64,000 nucleotides of DNA from Leisingera sp. ANG-M7 (GCF_000813965.1 NZ_JWLI01000011.1:124001-188000), one strand, 5' to 3'; positions 52,881-63,320 are shown, counted from the first letter of the stretch. Translations and numbers: made by a program. The notes: generated from the letters alone by a model not told the origin.

Positions 52881-54428
52881 ATGCAGGATTTCGCTTCGAT
52901 CGAATGGTTTGTACTGGCCGCACTTTGTGCCGCCACGGCTGCAGCCGCAGTCTGGTGGCTGTCGCCCTCACCACGGCGCAATGGCATGGAACATGACCTG
53001 CTTGCCGCCGACGGCCGAACCGACGCTGTCTTTCTGTTTGATGACAGCAGCCTGATCGGCTGGTCCTCCGGCGCCCGCAAGTTTATCGGTGACCAAGCTG
53101 AGAATTTTGATTGGAGCATGCTGCGCGACCAGTTGGCCCGCAGCTATCCTGGCCTGCCGCAATCGCCCGGTTTTCTCAAGGATGTGGGGCCGCTTGTGCT
53201 GTCAGGCACTGCCGCTGCTGAGAGCCGTGAGGCGCATTGCGAGTGGATTGACGGTGTCACCCGCGTGCAACTGCGCCGCAGCACATTGGAGGAACAGAAC
53301 AAGTCCCTGGATCAGGAACTGACCACCCTGCGCGCTGCCGTGCATCAGGCCCCCTACCCGGTCTGGCTGCAGTCGGAGGAGGGAAACGTCACCTGGTCTA
53401 ATCTCGCTTACGATAATCTTAACCAGAAGATTCGCGGTCGCAGTTCAGACTTTGCCGATCCGTTGTTCACGGATCTCCACGATCCAATGACCAGCGGCAA
53501 GCCTGAACGGATCCATATTCCAATGCCGGACAGCGGCAAGAAGCTTTGGTACAATGTTTCAACAACTGAGACAGAGGCCGGCTGGCTGTGCCATGCGGTA
53601 GATGTGAACGCAGTGGTCGACGCCGAGGTTGCCCAGCGCAACTTTGTGCAGACTCTGGCCAAGACCTTTGCCCAGCTGTCAATCGGCCTGGCGATCTTTG
53701 ACCGCAACCGCCAGCTGGTGCTGTTCAATCCAGTGCTGATCGACCTGACCGCGCTGCCCGCAAACTTCCTCAGCTCGCGGCCCAACCTGCTGACCTTCTT
53801 CGACCGGTTGCGCGACCAGCGTATGATGCCGGAACCCAAGAGCTATTCCAGCTGGCGCCATCAGATGGCGGACCTTCTGGAAGCAGCTGCCGAGGGCCGT
53901 TACCAGGAAACCTGGTCGCTGCCGTCCGGCTCTGTCTACAAAGTATCCGGCCGGCCCCATCCGGATGGCGCCATCGCCTTCCTGTTCGAGGATATCACCG
54001 CCGAAGTCACCCTTACCCGCCAGTTCCGCTCTGAGCTGGAAATGGGGCAGTCGATCCTTGACCAGATGGACGAAGCCATCGCGGTGTTCGCCAATGACGG
54101 CAGCATGAGCTTTTCAAACAGCGCGTATGACACCCTCTGGCAGATGGATCCGGACTCCAGCTTTGCCAAAGTGTCCATCATGGATGCCAGCCGGATCTGG
54201 CAGGACACCTGCGCGCCGACCCCGGTCTGGGGCGAGATCCGCGACTTCGTTGCGGGCTGCGAAGGGCGCGAGGCCTGGTGGTCCCATGTTCAGCTGCGCA
54301 ATGGCACCAGAATGGTCTGCAAGGTAACAGCAATCCAGAACGGCGCCACAATGGTCAGCTTCCGAAAGCCGGACGCAGCTGCCCTTCCGGCGGGCCAGGA
54401 ACGCTTTGCCGCCAACCCGCAAGACTGA
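52881..54428 (+). CDS. divL: DivL-like PAS domain protein without kinase domain
   Basis: 515 residues: one N-terminal membrane helix (SIEWFVLAALCAATAAAAVW), then at least three PAS-like modules, about 45-130, 155-240 (APYPVWLQSEEGNVTWSNLA) and 265-370 (LSIGLAIFDRNRQLVLFNPV), and a further one (LDQMDEAIAVFANDGSMSFS) at about 390-500. The sequence ends there: no HisKA or HATPase domain follows. In Rhodobacter capsulatus the DivL homologue is likewise a PAS protein and controls CtrA and gene transfer agent. Order regB, PAS protein, tsaE matches that family's neighbourhood. Confidence 0.82.
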   Translation: MQDFASIEWFVLAALCAATAAAAVWWLSPSPRRNGMEHDLLAADGRTDAVFLFDDSSLIGWSSGARKFIGDQAENFDWSMLRDQLARSYPGLPQSPGFLKDVGPLVLSGTAAAESREAHCEWIDGVTRVQLRRSTLEEQNKSLDQELTTLRAAVHQAPYPVWLQSEEGNVTWSNLAYDNLNQKIRGRSSDFADPLFTDLHDPMTSGKPERIHIPMPDSGKKLWYNVSTTETEAGWLCHAVDVNAVVDAEVAQRNFVQTLAKTFAQLSIGLAIFDRNRQLVLFNPVLIDLTALPANFLSSRPNLLTFFDRLRDQRMMPEPKSYSSWRHQMADLLEAAAEGRYQETWSLPSGSVYKVSGRPHPDGAIAFLFEDITAEVTLTRQFRSELEMGQSILDQMDEAIAVFANDGSMSFSNSAYDTLWQMDPDSSFAKVSIMDASRIWQDTCAPTPVWGEIRDFVAGCEGREAWWSHVQLRNGTRMVCKVTAIQNGATMVSFRKPDAAALPAGQERFAANPQD

Positions 54429-54477
54429 AACTTGAATCCAGCTTGCAGCGGTAACGCGGCGGCGTCATTGTACCGCC

Positions 54478-54954
54478 ATGACGACAATCACCGCGGCTTG
54501 CACGCTGAATTCACCTGAGGAAACGGCCGAGCTGGCCGCCCGAGTCGCCGGAGCCCTGCGCCCCGGCGATTGCTTGTTGCTGGAGGGCGTAATCGGTGCC
54601 GGAAAGACCCATTTCGCCCGTCACCTGATCCAGTCGCTGATGGAGGTGCCCGAAGACGTGCCTTCGCCCACCTTCACATTGGTGCAGACCTATGAGGTGC
54701 CCGCCGGCGAGCTGTGGCACACCGACCTTTACCGGCTGTCATCCTTGGATGAGCTGGAGGAGCTAGGCCTGACCGAGGCCTTCGAGAACGCGATCTGTCT
54801 GGTCGAGTGGCCTGACCGGCTGCAGGAGCTGACACCGACGCATGCGTTGCATCTGACGCTGGCCCTGGACCCGGAACATGAAGACCGCCGCCATCTGACA
54901 CTTCGCTGGAGCGATGCAAAATGGCAGCCCCTAATGGAGCGCATTTGCGCATGA
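54478..54954 (+). CDS. tsaE: tRNA threonylcarbamoyladenosine biosynthesis ATPase TsaE
   Basis: 158 residues. Walker A GVIGAGKT at 37-44 and the conserved SPTFTLVQTYE with LWHTDLYRL mark TsaE. It drives the t6A-modification complex with TsaB and TsaD. The stop overlaps the ATG of amgK. Confidence 0.96.
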   Translation: MTTITAACTLNSPEETAELAARVAGALRPGDCLLLEGVIGAGKTHFARHLIQSLMEVPEDVPSPTFTLVQTYEVPAGELWHTDLYRLSSLDELEELGLTEAFENAICLVEWPDRLQELTPTHALHLTLALDPEHEDRRHLTLRWSDAKWQPLMERICA

Positions 54955-55949
54955 CCGAACGAAACGCATTGTGCGAGAGTTTCCTTTTACAAACTACTTA
55001 TGCCAGCTGGCAGCGCGGACCGCTGGCCGGCGACGCCTCCAACCGGCGCTATGAGCGGCTGACCGGCAGCGAAGGCCAGACCATTGTGCTGATGGACGCG
55101 CCGCCGGAAAAAGGCGAGGACGTCCGCCCCTTTGTCCGTATTGCCGGCTACCTGCGCGCCCAAGGACTGAGTGCTCCTGAAATTCTGGCGCAGGATTGCG
55201 AAAACGGTTTTTTGCTTTTGGAGGATCTGGGCGACGATCTCTATGCCCGCATCATCGAACGCGAGCCCGCGCTGGAGAAAAAGCTCTATGAGGCGGCGAC
55301 CGACGCGCTGGTCGCGCTCCACCGGGCGCCGATGCCGGAATTGGAGCCCTATGGCCCGCGGCTGATGGCGGAAATGGCCGGGCTGGCCTTTTCGAAATAC
55401 CGAGCCGGCATTGTTGGCGAGGTCGACCCGGATCTGCAGGCCCGGTTCGAAGACCAGTTCGAAGACATCCTGCGTGAAACGGTCAAGGGCGATCCGGTTC
55501 TGGTCCAGCGGGACTACCACGCAGAAAACCTGCTGTGGCTGCCGGACCGCGACGGTGTGGCCCGGGTTGGCCTGCTGGATTTCCAGGACGCGCGCGCCGG
55601 CCACCCTGCCTATGATCTTGTGTCGCTGCTGCAGGACGCCCGCCGTGACGTGCCGGCGGGTATCGAGATGCAGATGATCAGCCGTTACATCGCGGCCGCT
55701 GGCGCGTATGAATCCGGATTCCGTACCGCCTATACTGTTTTAGGCGTGCAGCGGAACCTACGCATCCTGGGTGTCTTTGCCCGGCTCAGCCTTGATCATG
55801 GAAAACCGCACTATGTGGATTTGATTCCACGGGTCTGGGATCATTTCATCCGCGGGCTGGACCACCCGGCGCTGGCCCCGGTGGCGGGTCTTCTGCGTGA
55901 CAGCCTGCCCGCACCGAGGCCGGAAAATCTGGAAAAGCTGAGGCCCTGA
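54951..55949 (+). CDS. amgK: N-acetylmuramate/N-acetylglucosamine 1-kinase AmgK
   Basis: 332 residues from the ATG overlapping tsaE (ATGA). The APH-type catalytic loop VLVQRDYHAENLLWL and the metal-binding VGLLDFQDARAGHPAYDLVS are intact, and the N-terminal RGPLAGDASNRRYERLTG binds nucleotide. AmgK phosphorylates MurNAc at C1 in the cell-wall recycling route that bypasses de novo UDP-MurNAc synthesis. Followed by murU with a TGATG overlap, the conserved pair. Confidence 0.9.
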   Translation: MTERNALCESFLLQTTYASWQRGPLAGDASNRRYERLTGSEGQTIVLMDAPPEKGEDVRPFVRIAGYLRAQGLSAPEILAQDCENGFLLLEDLGDDLYARIIEREPALEKKLYEAATDALVALHRAPMPELEPYGPRLMAEMAGLAFSKYRAGIVGEVDPDLQARFEDQFEDILRETVKGDPVLVQRDYHAENLLWLPDRDGVARVGLLDFQDARAGHPAYDLVSLLQDARRDVPAGIEMQMISRYIAAAGAYESGFRTAYTVLGVQRNLRILGVFARLSLDHGKPHYVDLIPRVWDHFIRGLDHPALAPVAGLLRDSLPAPRPENLEKLRP

Positions 55950-56641
55950 TGCAGCGCGCTCCCAACGCCTTGATGCTGTTTGCCGCGGGTTTTGGCACCC
56001 GGATGCGAGAGCTGACCCGCGACAAGCCCAAACCAATGATTGAAGTCGCCGGCCGACCGCTGATTGCCCACGCACTGGACCTGGCCCAAGCGGTGCAGCC
56101 GGCCCGGATTGCAGCCAATGTGCATTACAAACCGGAACCGCTGAAGGCCTTTTTAGAGCCTAAAAAGGTGCTGATCAGCCATGAGGCGCCCGAGATTCTC
56201 GATACCGGTGGCGGGTTGCGGCATGCCCTGCCCCTGCTGGGCAGCGGCCCGGTTTTCACGATGAACACGGATGCCATCTGGAAAGGCCCGAACCCGCTGC
56301 TGTTGGCGCAAGAGGCCTGGGATCCTGACCGGATGGATGCGCTTTTGGTCTGCGTGCCGCTGGAGCGCGCGGCAGGGCGCACTGGCAATGGGGATTTCTC
56401 AGCCGATGCCGAGGGCCGCATCAGCCGCGGCGGGAATCTGGTCTATGGCGGGGTGCAGATCCTGAAAACGGAGGGGCTGCACGACGTCGAGGAACAGGTA
56501 TTCTCTCTCAATGTCCTGTGGAACCGAATTGCCCAAGCCGGCCGGCTGTTTGCTCTGGAATATCCAGGCCGCTGGTGCGATGTGGGCCATCCCGAGGGGA
56601 TTACGCTGGCCGAGGACCTGATTGCCGCAGATGATGTTTGA
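55949..56641 (+). CDS. murU: N-acetylmuramate 1-phosphate uridylyltransferase MurU
   Basis: 230 residues. Nucleotidyltransferase signature LFAAGFGTRMRELTRDKPKP at the N-terminus, the metal-binding Asp in TMNTDAIWKGPNP, and GRWCDVGHPEGITLAEDL near the end. It makes UDP-MurNAc from MurNAc-1-phosphate produced by AmgK. The 3' end overlaps addB. Confidence 0.9.
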   Translation: MQRAPNALMLFAAGFGTRMRELTRDKPKPMIEVAGRPLIAHALDLAQAVQPARIAANVHYKPEPLKAFLEPKKVLISHEAPEILDTGGGLRHALPLLGSGPVFTMNTDAIWKGPNPLLLAQEAWDPDRMDALLVCVPLERAAGRTGNGDFSADAEGRISRGGNLVYGGVQILKTEGLHDVEEQVFSLNVLWNRIAQAGRLFALEYPGRWCDVGHPEGITLAEDLIAADDV

Positions 56642-59564
56642 ACCGTCCGCCAAACCGCGTGTTTTTGCCGTGCCCTGCGGCGTGGACTTTCCGCATGCGC
56701 TGGTCGAAGGGCTGCGGGAGCGGGCCCGAAACTTGCCGCCGGAGGCACTGGCGCGGGCTGAGCTGATCGTCAACACTTCCCGCATGGCACGGCGCATCCG
56801 CAGCCTGTTTGACAACGGCCCAGCGATGCTGCTGCCACGCATGCTGATGCTGACCGATCTGGCGCAGAGGGCTGCATTGGACGGATTGCCACCCGCCCTG
56901 CCCCCGCTGCGGCGCCGGCTGGAACTGTCGCAGCTGATAGCCAAGCTGCTGGACGCACAGCCTGACCTTGCCTCCCGCGCCTCTCTCTATGATCTGTCTG
57001 ACAGCCTTGCAGCGCTGATTGACGAGATGCAGGGGGAAGGTGTCAGCACCGATGCCATCCGGGATCTGGACGTCTCTGACATGTCCGGCCATTGGGCGCG
57101 GGCGCAGGCCTTCATTGGTATCGCAGATGAGTTCACCGGTCTGCATGAGGGCGCAATGGACGCCCAAGCACGGCAGCGGCAGGTGGTGCTGAACCTGATT
57201 GGAGAGTGGCAGGAAAACCCGCCGCCGCATCCCGTCATCCTGGCCGGTTCAACCGGCTCCCGCGGCACCACATTGATGCTGATGCAGGCCATCGCCCGCC
57301 TGCCGCAGGGTGCGGTGGTGCTGCCCGGATTCGATTTCGACCAGCCGGACCACGTTTGGGGTGGTCTGGATGACCCGATGATCTCGGAAGATCATCCGCA
57401 GTACCGGTTCCACAAGCTGATGAAACATTTGGAGCTGGCCCCAGGTGATGTAGTGTCTTGGACTAGAACACCACCGGTCTCTCCCGAGCGCAACCGTCTG
57501 GTCTCCCTCGCCTTGCGCCCTGCTCCGGTAACTGACGCCTGGATGAGCGAAGGCCCCAAGCTGACCAGGTTGGACAAAGCCACGGAAAACGTCACGCTTG
57601 TTGAAGCCCCAAGCCCCCGTTCCGAGGCACTGGCCATCGCGCTGCGCCTGCGCCAGGCGGCAGAGGACGGTCAGACCGCTGCTCTGATCACGCCCGACCG
57701 GATGCTGACGCGCCAAGTCTCCGCCGCGTTGGACCGCTGGGACATCCTGCCGGATGATTCCGCCGGCCAGCCACTTCAGCTGTCGCCGCCGGGCCGGTTC
57801 CTGCGCCATGTCGCCGGGCTGTTTTGCAAACTGCTGGCCTGCGACAGCCTGCTGACGCTGCTGAAACACCCGCTCACCCATGACGGCGCTGATCGCGGCA
57901 ACCACTTGCGCCAGACCCGTGAGCTGGAGCTGTCGCTGCGCCGCAATGGACCGCCCTTCCCCGATGCCGCGGCTTTTGCCGGCTTTGAAAAGGGACGCAA
58001 CCTGATCCCCGGTTGGACAGAATGGCTGTCCGCCTGTTTCGCGGGTCAGGAGATCGCCGGCACCCTGCCCCTGACCGATTGGGCCGAACGGCTGCGGCAG
58101 CTGGCCGAGCGCATCGCCGCCGGCAGCAAGGCTGATGGCGCAGGGACACTTTGGGACAAGAAAGCCGGGCAAGCCGCCCTCGCCTGCATCGAAAACCTGG
58201 AAGCCGAAGCCCCCTTTGGCGGAGAAATGAGCGCCCGTGATTTTGCCGACCTGCTGGGCGCGCTGCTGAGCCAGGGCGAGGTGCGCGACCGCGATGCGCC
58301 CTATGGCTCGATCATGATCTGGGGCACGCTGGAAGCCCGGGTGCAGGGCGCCGATCTGGTCATTCTGGGCGGTTTGAACGAAGGCAGCTGGCCGGAGGCC
58401 GCCAGCCCTGATCCCTGGCTGAACCGCCAGCTGCGCAACCAGGCGGGGCTGTTGCTGCCTGAACGCCGTATCGGTCTGTCGGCGCATGACTTCCAGCAGG
58501 CGATTGCCGCGCCTGAGGTCTGGCTGACCCGCGCTGAGAGGTCAGAAGAAGCCGACACCGTGCCGTCGCGCTGGTTGAACCGGCTGACAAACCTGCTGTC
58601 CGGGCTGCCGGATCAGGGCGGCCGCGATGCGCTGAACGCGATGCGCGCGAGGGGCCAGAAATGGCTGGGCTGGGCAGACGCACTGGAGGAACCCGCGTCC
58701 ATTCCGCAGATGCCGCGCCCGTCGCCGCGGCCGCCGGTTGCGGCCCGCCCGCGCCGCCTGACCATCACAGAGATTCCGCGGCTGATCCGGGACCCCTATG
58801 CGATCTACGCCAAACATGTGCTGCGGCTGAAGCCGCTGAACCCGCTGGTGCAGGAGCCCGACGCCCTGCTGCGCGGGATCGTGGTGCATGAGGTGTTCGA
58901 ACGTTTCATCAAGGAAGCACAGGCGGATCCTGACCTGCTGACCGCAAGCCAGCTGATTGAGAAGACCCGGGAATTGCTGGAAACCCACGTGCCCTGGCCG
59001 GTTGCGCGCATCCTGTGGCACAGCCGCATCCGCAAGATTGCCAGCGATTTTGTATTGGCAGAACAGGAGCGGCAATCCCGCGCCAAACCGGTTGCCTTTG
59101 AAGCCAAGGGCAGCGCCCGGCTGGATCCGCTGGATTTCACCATCGCCTGCCGCGCTGACCGGATCGACATGGATGAGCGCGGTTTCCTGCATCTTTATGA
59201 CTACAAGACCGGCACACCGCCCAGCGAGTCCCAGCAGAAGAAGTTCGAGAAACAACTGCTGATCGAGGCCGCCATGGCAGAAGAGGGCGCCTTTGACGAT
59301 CTTGGCCCGGCGGAGGTTGCACGCGCCCTGTTCATTGGTCTTGGGTCCAGTATGAAAGAGGTGCGCGCACCGCTTGAGGAAGAGCCGCCGGCCAAGGTCT
59401 GGGATGAGCTGAAGACCCTGATTGGAGCTTATTTCGAGCCTGAACAAGGTTATTCGAGCCGCCGCATGGTGTATAGGGACGACATTGCCGGCGACTATGA
59501 CCACCTGGCGCGCTACGGCGAATGGGACCGTAGCGCCGAACCGCAGCCGGAGGATCTGGCATGA
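56631..59564 (+). CDS. addB: AddB, double-strand break repair nuclease subunit
   Basis: 977 residues from the first of two adjacent ATGs inside the murU end. A degenerate Walker motif (VILAGSTGSRGTTLMLM), a helicase-like core without classical ATPase motifs and the C-terminal nuclease domain (KTRELLETHVPWPVARILWH; catalytic DYKTG in LHLYDYKTGTPP, with RADRIDMDERG before it) identify the alphaproteobacterial AddB form. With AddA it processes DNA ends for RecA-dependent repair. The four-Cys iron-sulfur cluster of Firmicute AddB is not apparent. Confidence 0.95.
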   Translation: MMFEPSAKPRVFAVPCGVDFPHALVEGLRERARNLPPEALARAELIVNTSRMARRIRSLFDNGPAMLLPRMLMLTDLAQRAALDGLPPALPPLRRRLELSQLIAKLLDAQPDLASRASLYDLSDSLAALIDEMQGEGVSTDAIRDLDVSDMSGHWARAQAFIGIADEFTGLHEGAMDAQARQRQVVLNLIGEWQENPPPHPVILAGSTGSRGTTLMLMQAIARLPQGAVVLPGFDFDQPDHVWGGLDDPMISEDHPQYRFHKLMKHLELAPGDVVSWTRTPPVSPERNRLVSLALRPAPVTDAWMSEGPKLTRLDKATENVTLVEAPSPRSEALAIALRLRQAAEDGQTAALITPDRMLTRQVSAALDRWDILPDDSAGQPLQLSPPGRFLRHVAGLFCKLLACDSLLTLLKHPLTHDGADRGNHLRQTRELELSLRRNGPPFPDAAAFAGFEKGRNLIPGWTEWLSACFAGQEIAGTLPLTDWAERLRQLAERIAAGSKADGAGTLWDKKAGQAALACIENLEAEAPFGGEMSARDFADLLGALLSQGEVRDRDAPYGSIMIWGTLEARVQGADLVILGGLNEGSWPEAASPDPWLNRQLRNQAGLLLPERRIGLSAHDFQQAIAAPEVWLTRAERSEEADTVPSRWLNRLTNLLSGLPDQGGRDALNAMRARGQKWLGWADALEEPASIPQMPRPSPRPPVAARPRRLTITEIPRLIRDPYAIYAKHVLRLKPLNPLVQEPDALLRGIVVHEVFERFIKEAQADPDLLTASQLIEKTRELLETHVPWPVARILWHSRIRKIASDFVLAEQERQSRAKPVAFEAKGSARLDPLDFTIACRADRIDMDERGFLHLYDYKTGTPPSESQQKKFEKQLLIEAAMAEEGAFDDLGPAEVARALFIGLGSSMKEVRAPLEEEPPAKVWDELKTLIGAYFEPEQGYSSRRMVYRDDIAGDYDHLARYGEWDRSAEPQPEDLA

Positions 59565-62500
59565 CCATCCGCGACGCCGCCTCCGAGGCGCAGTTCCGCG
59601 CTGCGCGCCCTGATGCTTCCACCTGGCTGGCGGCAAATGCCGGCTCCGGCAAGACCAAGGTGCTGACCGACCGGGTGGCCCGGCTGCTGCTGAAGGGTGT
59701 GCAGCCTCAGCACATCCTGTGCCTCACTTATACCAAGGCGGCGGCCAGCGAGATGCAGAACCGTCTGTTCAAACGGCTGGGTGAATGGGCGATGCTGGAT
59801 GACCCCGCATTGATCGCTGCATTGACCGAACTTGGGGAGGTCAGCACCGCGCCTGAGGATCTGGCCCAAGCGCGCACTCTGTTTGCCCGCGCGATCGAGA
59901 CGCCGGGCGGGCTGAAGATCCAGACCATCCACTCCTTCTGCTCGTCGCTGCTGCGCCGCTTCCCGCTGGAGGCTGGTGTCAGCCCGCAGTTTTCCGAAAT
60001 GGACGACCGGGCAGGACAGCTGCTGCGGGCGGAGATCATGGAGGATTTTGCCCGAGGCGATGAGGCCCCGCTGGTCGATGCCCTGGCGCGGCATGTAAGC
60101 GACAGCGACTTTGAGACACTGACCTCCGCGATTTGCCAGCGCCGGGCCGATTTCGGAGAACCGCTGAGCTGGGCCGGGCTGCTGGACTTGTTCGAACTGC
60201 CTGAAGGGTTCGACGAAACAGCACTGGAAACGCTGGTATTCCTGGGCGGCGAGGAAGAATTGCTGCAGCGCACGCGTGAGATGCTGGGGAAGGGCGGTTC
60301 GACCGACCAGAAAGCGGCCGGCAAGCTGGCAGGGATCACCAAGCCAACACTCGCAGATCTGGGCACATTGGAAAGTGTTTTCCTGACCGGCGCCAGCGCC
60401 AAGGAGCCGTTTACTGCCAAAATTGACAAGTTCCCAACCAAGAAACTGCGCGAAGCCCATCTGCCCCTGATGGATCAGCTGGAACCGCTGATGCGGCGGG
60501 TCGAGGATGCCCGTGCCAAACGTTTGGCGCTGTCCGCCGCGCGCAAGAGCCACGACCTGCACCGGTTTGCCGCCGCCTTTCTGCCAGAGTATGAGCGCCG
60601 CAAGCAGCTGCGCGGCTGGCTCGACTTTGACGACTTGATCCTGAAGGCCCGCCAGCTGCTGAACGATCCGGGTGTTGCCACCTGGGTATTGTACCGGCTG
60701 GACGGCGGCATCGATCACATCCTGGTGGACGAGGCGCAGGACACCAGCCCGGTGCAATGGGACGTGATCGAGAAGCTGGCGCAGGAATTCACTGCCGGCG
60801 AGGGCGCGCGCTCTGATGTGGAGCGCACGATCTTTGTTGTCGGTGACAAGAAGCAGTCGATCTATTCTTTCCAGGGCGCTGACCCGGATGCGTTTGACCG
60901 GATGCAGCAGGAGTTCAGCAACCGGCTGGCGGAAACCGGGGCAGGGCTGCAGGATGCCTCACTTGATTTCTCCTTCCGCTCCTCTGCAGCGATCCTGAAG
61001 CTGGTCGATCTGGTGTTCAAGGACAGCCCGCGCGCCGGCTTTCGCAAGGACGCGCTGCACCGTGCCTTTAAATCGGACCTGCCGGGCAGGGTGGACTTGT
61101 GGCCGGTGGTCGAAAAGGTGGAGGATGACGAGGATCCAGACTGGACAAGCCCTGTCGACCGCCCCAGCAGCCGCCACCACACGGTGATCCTGGCAGAACG
61201 GATTGCGGCGTCGATCAAGCAGATGATCGAAACAGGTGTCACCATCCCCGAGGATGGCCCGGAACGCGGCACGTTTCAGCGCCGTCCGGTGCAGGCCGGC
61301 GACTTTCTGATCCTGGTACAACGGCGTTCGGAGTTGTTTTCGGAAATCATCCGCGCGTGCAAGAAGGCTGAACTGCCGATTGCCGGCGCTGACCGGCTGA
61401 AAGTCGGCGCGGAACTGGCGGTGAAGGACATCGCCGCGCTGCTGCGGTTTCTGGCGCTGCCAGAAGACTCTCTGTCTCTGGCGGAGGCTTTGAAATCGCC
61501 GTTGTTTGGCTGGGGGGAGCAGGCGCTGTTCGACCTCGCGCACCGGCGGGAAGCGATGTACCTGTGGCCAGCGCTGCGGGAGCGGGCAGGGGAGTTTCCT
61601 GAGACCATGGCGGTGCTGGATGACCTGCGCGCCAATGCCGATTTCCTGCGCCCCTTTGACCTGATTGAACGCATCCTGACCCGTCACGGCGGCCGCCAGA
61701 AACTGCTGGGCAGGCTGGGGCCAGAAGCAGAGGACGGCATTAATGCGCTGCTTTCGCAGGCGCTGGCCTACGAGCGCACAGATGTGCCCAGCCTCACCGG
61801 GTTTCTGGTTTGGATGCAGACGGACGATCTGGAAATCAAACGCCAGATGGGCGCTGCCGGGAACATGATCCGGGTAATGTCTGTACATGGATCCAAGGGC
61901 CTGGAGGCGCCGATTGTGATCCTGCCGGACACCGCGAAACGCCAAGCGCCGCGGGACGCGGAGATTATGGTTGCTGAGGGTACCCCGGTCTGGAAGCTGC
62001 CTAAGGACCAGATGCCGCCTGCCATGCTGGAAGCGCGTGAAGCTGCGCAGGAAAAGCTGCAGAATGAACGTCTGCGGCTGCTCTATGTGGCTCTAACCCG
62101 AGCCGAAAAGTGGCTGATTGTCGCTGCGGCCGGCGACGCAGGCGAGCAAGGGGACAGCTGGTACCGCATGACAGAGAACGCCTTGCACGAAGGCGGTGCA
62201 GTGGAGTTTGACAGTCCTGGCGGGACAGGTTTACGCCTGCAGCACGGGGATTGGGACGGGCTGCCTTTGGTTGAAACGCCAGTCGAGAAAGTTGTGGAAC
62301 ACAGTCTGCCTGAGGTTTTCAACAGGCCTGCCAGACCCTACGAGGCGCCGGTACCGGCGCTTAGCCCCTCTGATCTTGGCGGGGCCAAGGCCCTGCCGGG
62401 TGAAGTGGGCCAGGACGAAGATGCCGCCAAGGCGCGCGGCGGCCGGCTGCACCTCTTACTCGAGCATCTGCCAGGCCGGCCTGAAGGTCTCTGGCCAAAG

Positions 62501-62914
62501 CTCGCCGGCAACTTGCTGCAGAATGCCGGTGACACTGAAGACCTGCTCGCCGAAGCGTCCAGTGTTCTGAGCAACACGGGTTTAGCTCATATTTTCGCCG
62601 CGGAAAGTTTGGCTGAGGTTCCGGTAACCGCAGACCTGAATGGAACCCGTCTGCACGGCATCATCGACCGGCTTATCGTCACAGCGGACAATGTTCTGGC
62701 AGTCGATTTCAAATCCAATGCCACCGTGCCTGCAACGCCCGCTCAATGCCCCGAAGGCCTGCTGCGCCAGATGGGTGCCTATGCCCAAGCGCTGGCGCAG
62801 ATCTACCCCGGCCGCACCGTCGAAACCGCGCTGCTCTGGACCCGAACAGCCACCCTGATGCCGCTGCCGCACGAACTTGTGACAGCGGCGCTGATGCGGC
62901 GTCTGGAACCTTGA
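59561..62914 (+). CDS. addA: AddA helicase-nuclease
   Basis: 1117 residues overlapping addB by 4 bases. UvrD/Rep superfamily motifs are in order: Walker A AANAGSGKTKVLTDRVARLL, motif II VDEAQDTSPVQWDVI, motif III GDKKQSIYSFQGADP, and VMSVHGSKGLEAPIVILPDT with LLYVALTRAEKWLIV. The C-terminal RecB-type nuclease motif is present (VLAVDFKSNATVPATP). AddAB resects double-strand breaks. Length fits alphaproteobacterial AddA. Confidence 0.97.
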   Translation: MTIRDAASEAQFRAARPDASTWLAANAGSGKTKVLTDRVARLLLKGVQPQHILCLTYTKAAASEMQNRLFKRLGEWAMLDDPALIAALTELGEVSTAPEDLAQARTLFARAIETPGGLKIQTIHSFCSSLLRRFPLEAGVSPQFSEMDDRAGQLLRAEIMEDFARGDEAPLVDALARHVSDSDFETLTSAICQRRADFGEPLSWAGLLDLFELPEGFDETALETLVFLGGEEELLQRTREMLGKGGSTDQKAAGKLAGITKPTLADLGTLESVFLTGASAKEPFTAKIDKFPTKKLREAHLPLMDQLEPLMRRVEDARAKRLALSAARKSHDLHRFAAAFLPEYERRKQLRGWLDFDDLILKARQLLNDPGVATWVLYRLDGGIDHILVDEAQDTSPVQWDVIEKLAQEFTAGEGARSDVERTIFVVGDKKQSIYSFQGADPDAFDRMQQEFSNRLAETGAGLQDASLDFSFRSSAAILKLVDLVFKDSPRAGFRKDALHRAFKSDLPGRVDLWPVVEKVEDDEDPDWTSPVDRPSSRHHTVILAERIAASIKQMIETGVTIPEDGPERGTFQRRPVQAGDFLILVQRRSELFSEIIRACKKAELPIAGADRLKVGAELAVKDIAALLRFLALPEDSLSLAEALKSPLFGWGEQALFDLAHRREAMYLWPALRERAGEFPETMAVLDDLRANADFLRPFDLIERILTRHGGRQKLLGRLGPEAEDGINALLSQALAYERTDVPSLTGFLVWMQTDDLEIKRQMGAAGNMIRVMSVHGSKGLEAPIVILPDTAKRQAPRDAEIMVAEGTPVWKLPKDQMPPAMLEAREAAQEKLQNERLRLLYVALTRAEKWLIVAAAGDAGEQGDSWYRMTENALHEGGAVEFDSPGGTGLRLQHGDWDGLPLVETPVEKVVEHSLPEVFNRPARPYEAPVPALSPSDLGGAKALPGEVGQDEDAAKARGGRLHLLLEHLPGRPEGLWPKLAGNLLQNAGDTEDLLAEASSVLSNTGLAHIFAAESLAEVPVTADLNGTRLHGIIDRLIVTADNVLAVDFKSNATVPATPAQCPEGLLRQMGAYAQALAQIYPGRTVETALLWTRTATLMPLPHELVTAALMRRLEP

Positions 62915-62976
62915 CGATCCGTTAACCCGTACATAGGTTCCAAATCCAGTTGCCACACACTCATGGAGACATGCAT

Positions 62977-63297
62977 ATGTCCACCGTAGCCGTCACCGAC
63001 GCCACCTTTGACGCCGAAGTCAAGAACTCCGATATCCCCGTTGTGGTGGATTTCTGGGCCGAGTGGTGCGGTCCCTGCAAACAGATTGGCCCGGCTCTCG
63101 AAGAGCTTGCCGCGGAATTCGGCGGCAAGGTGAAAATCGCCAAGGTCGACGTTGACAGCAACCCGAACTCCGCCGCTGCCATGGGCGTGCGCGGCATTCC
63201 GGCGCTGTTCATCTTCAAGGACGGTCAGGTGATCTCCAACCGTGCCGGCGCCGCCCCCAAGGCCGCGCTGCAGAGCTGGATCGAAGAGTCGATCTAA
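62977..63297 (+). CDS. trxA: Thioredoxin TrxA
   Basis: 106 residues from an ATG with GGAG eight bases upstream; a nearby earlier ATG is too close to that site. Active-site W30-CGPC ([20 protein letters not shown]) and cis-Pro loop [12 protein letters not shown] are conserved. Cytoplasmic disulfide reductase. It follows addA by 62 bases, an order conserved in Rhodobacteraceae. Confidence 0.97.
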   Translation: MSTVAVTDATFDAEVKNSDIPVVVDFWAEWCGPCKQIGPALEELAAEFGGKVKIAKVDVDSNPNSAAAMGVRGIPALFIFKDGQVISNRAGAAPKAALQSWIEESI

Positions 63298-63320
63298 GCC
63301 GGATCCAAACGGATTTCGAA

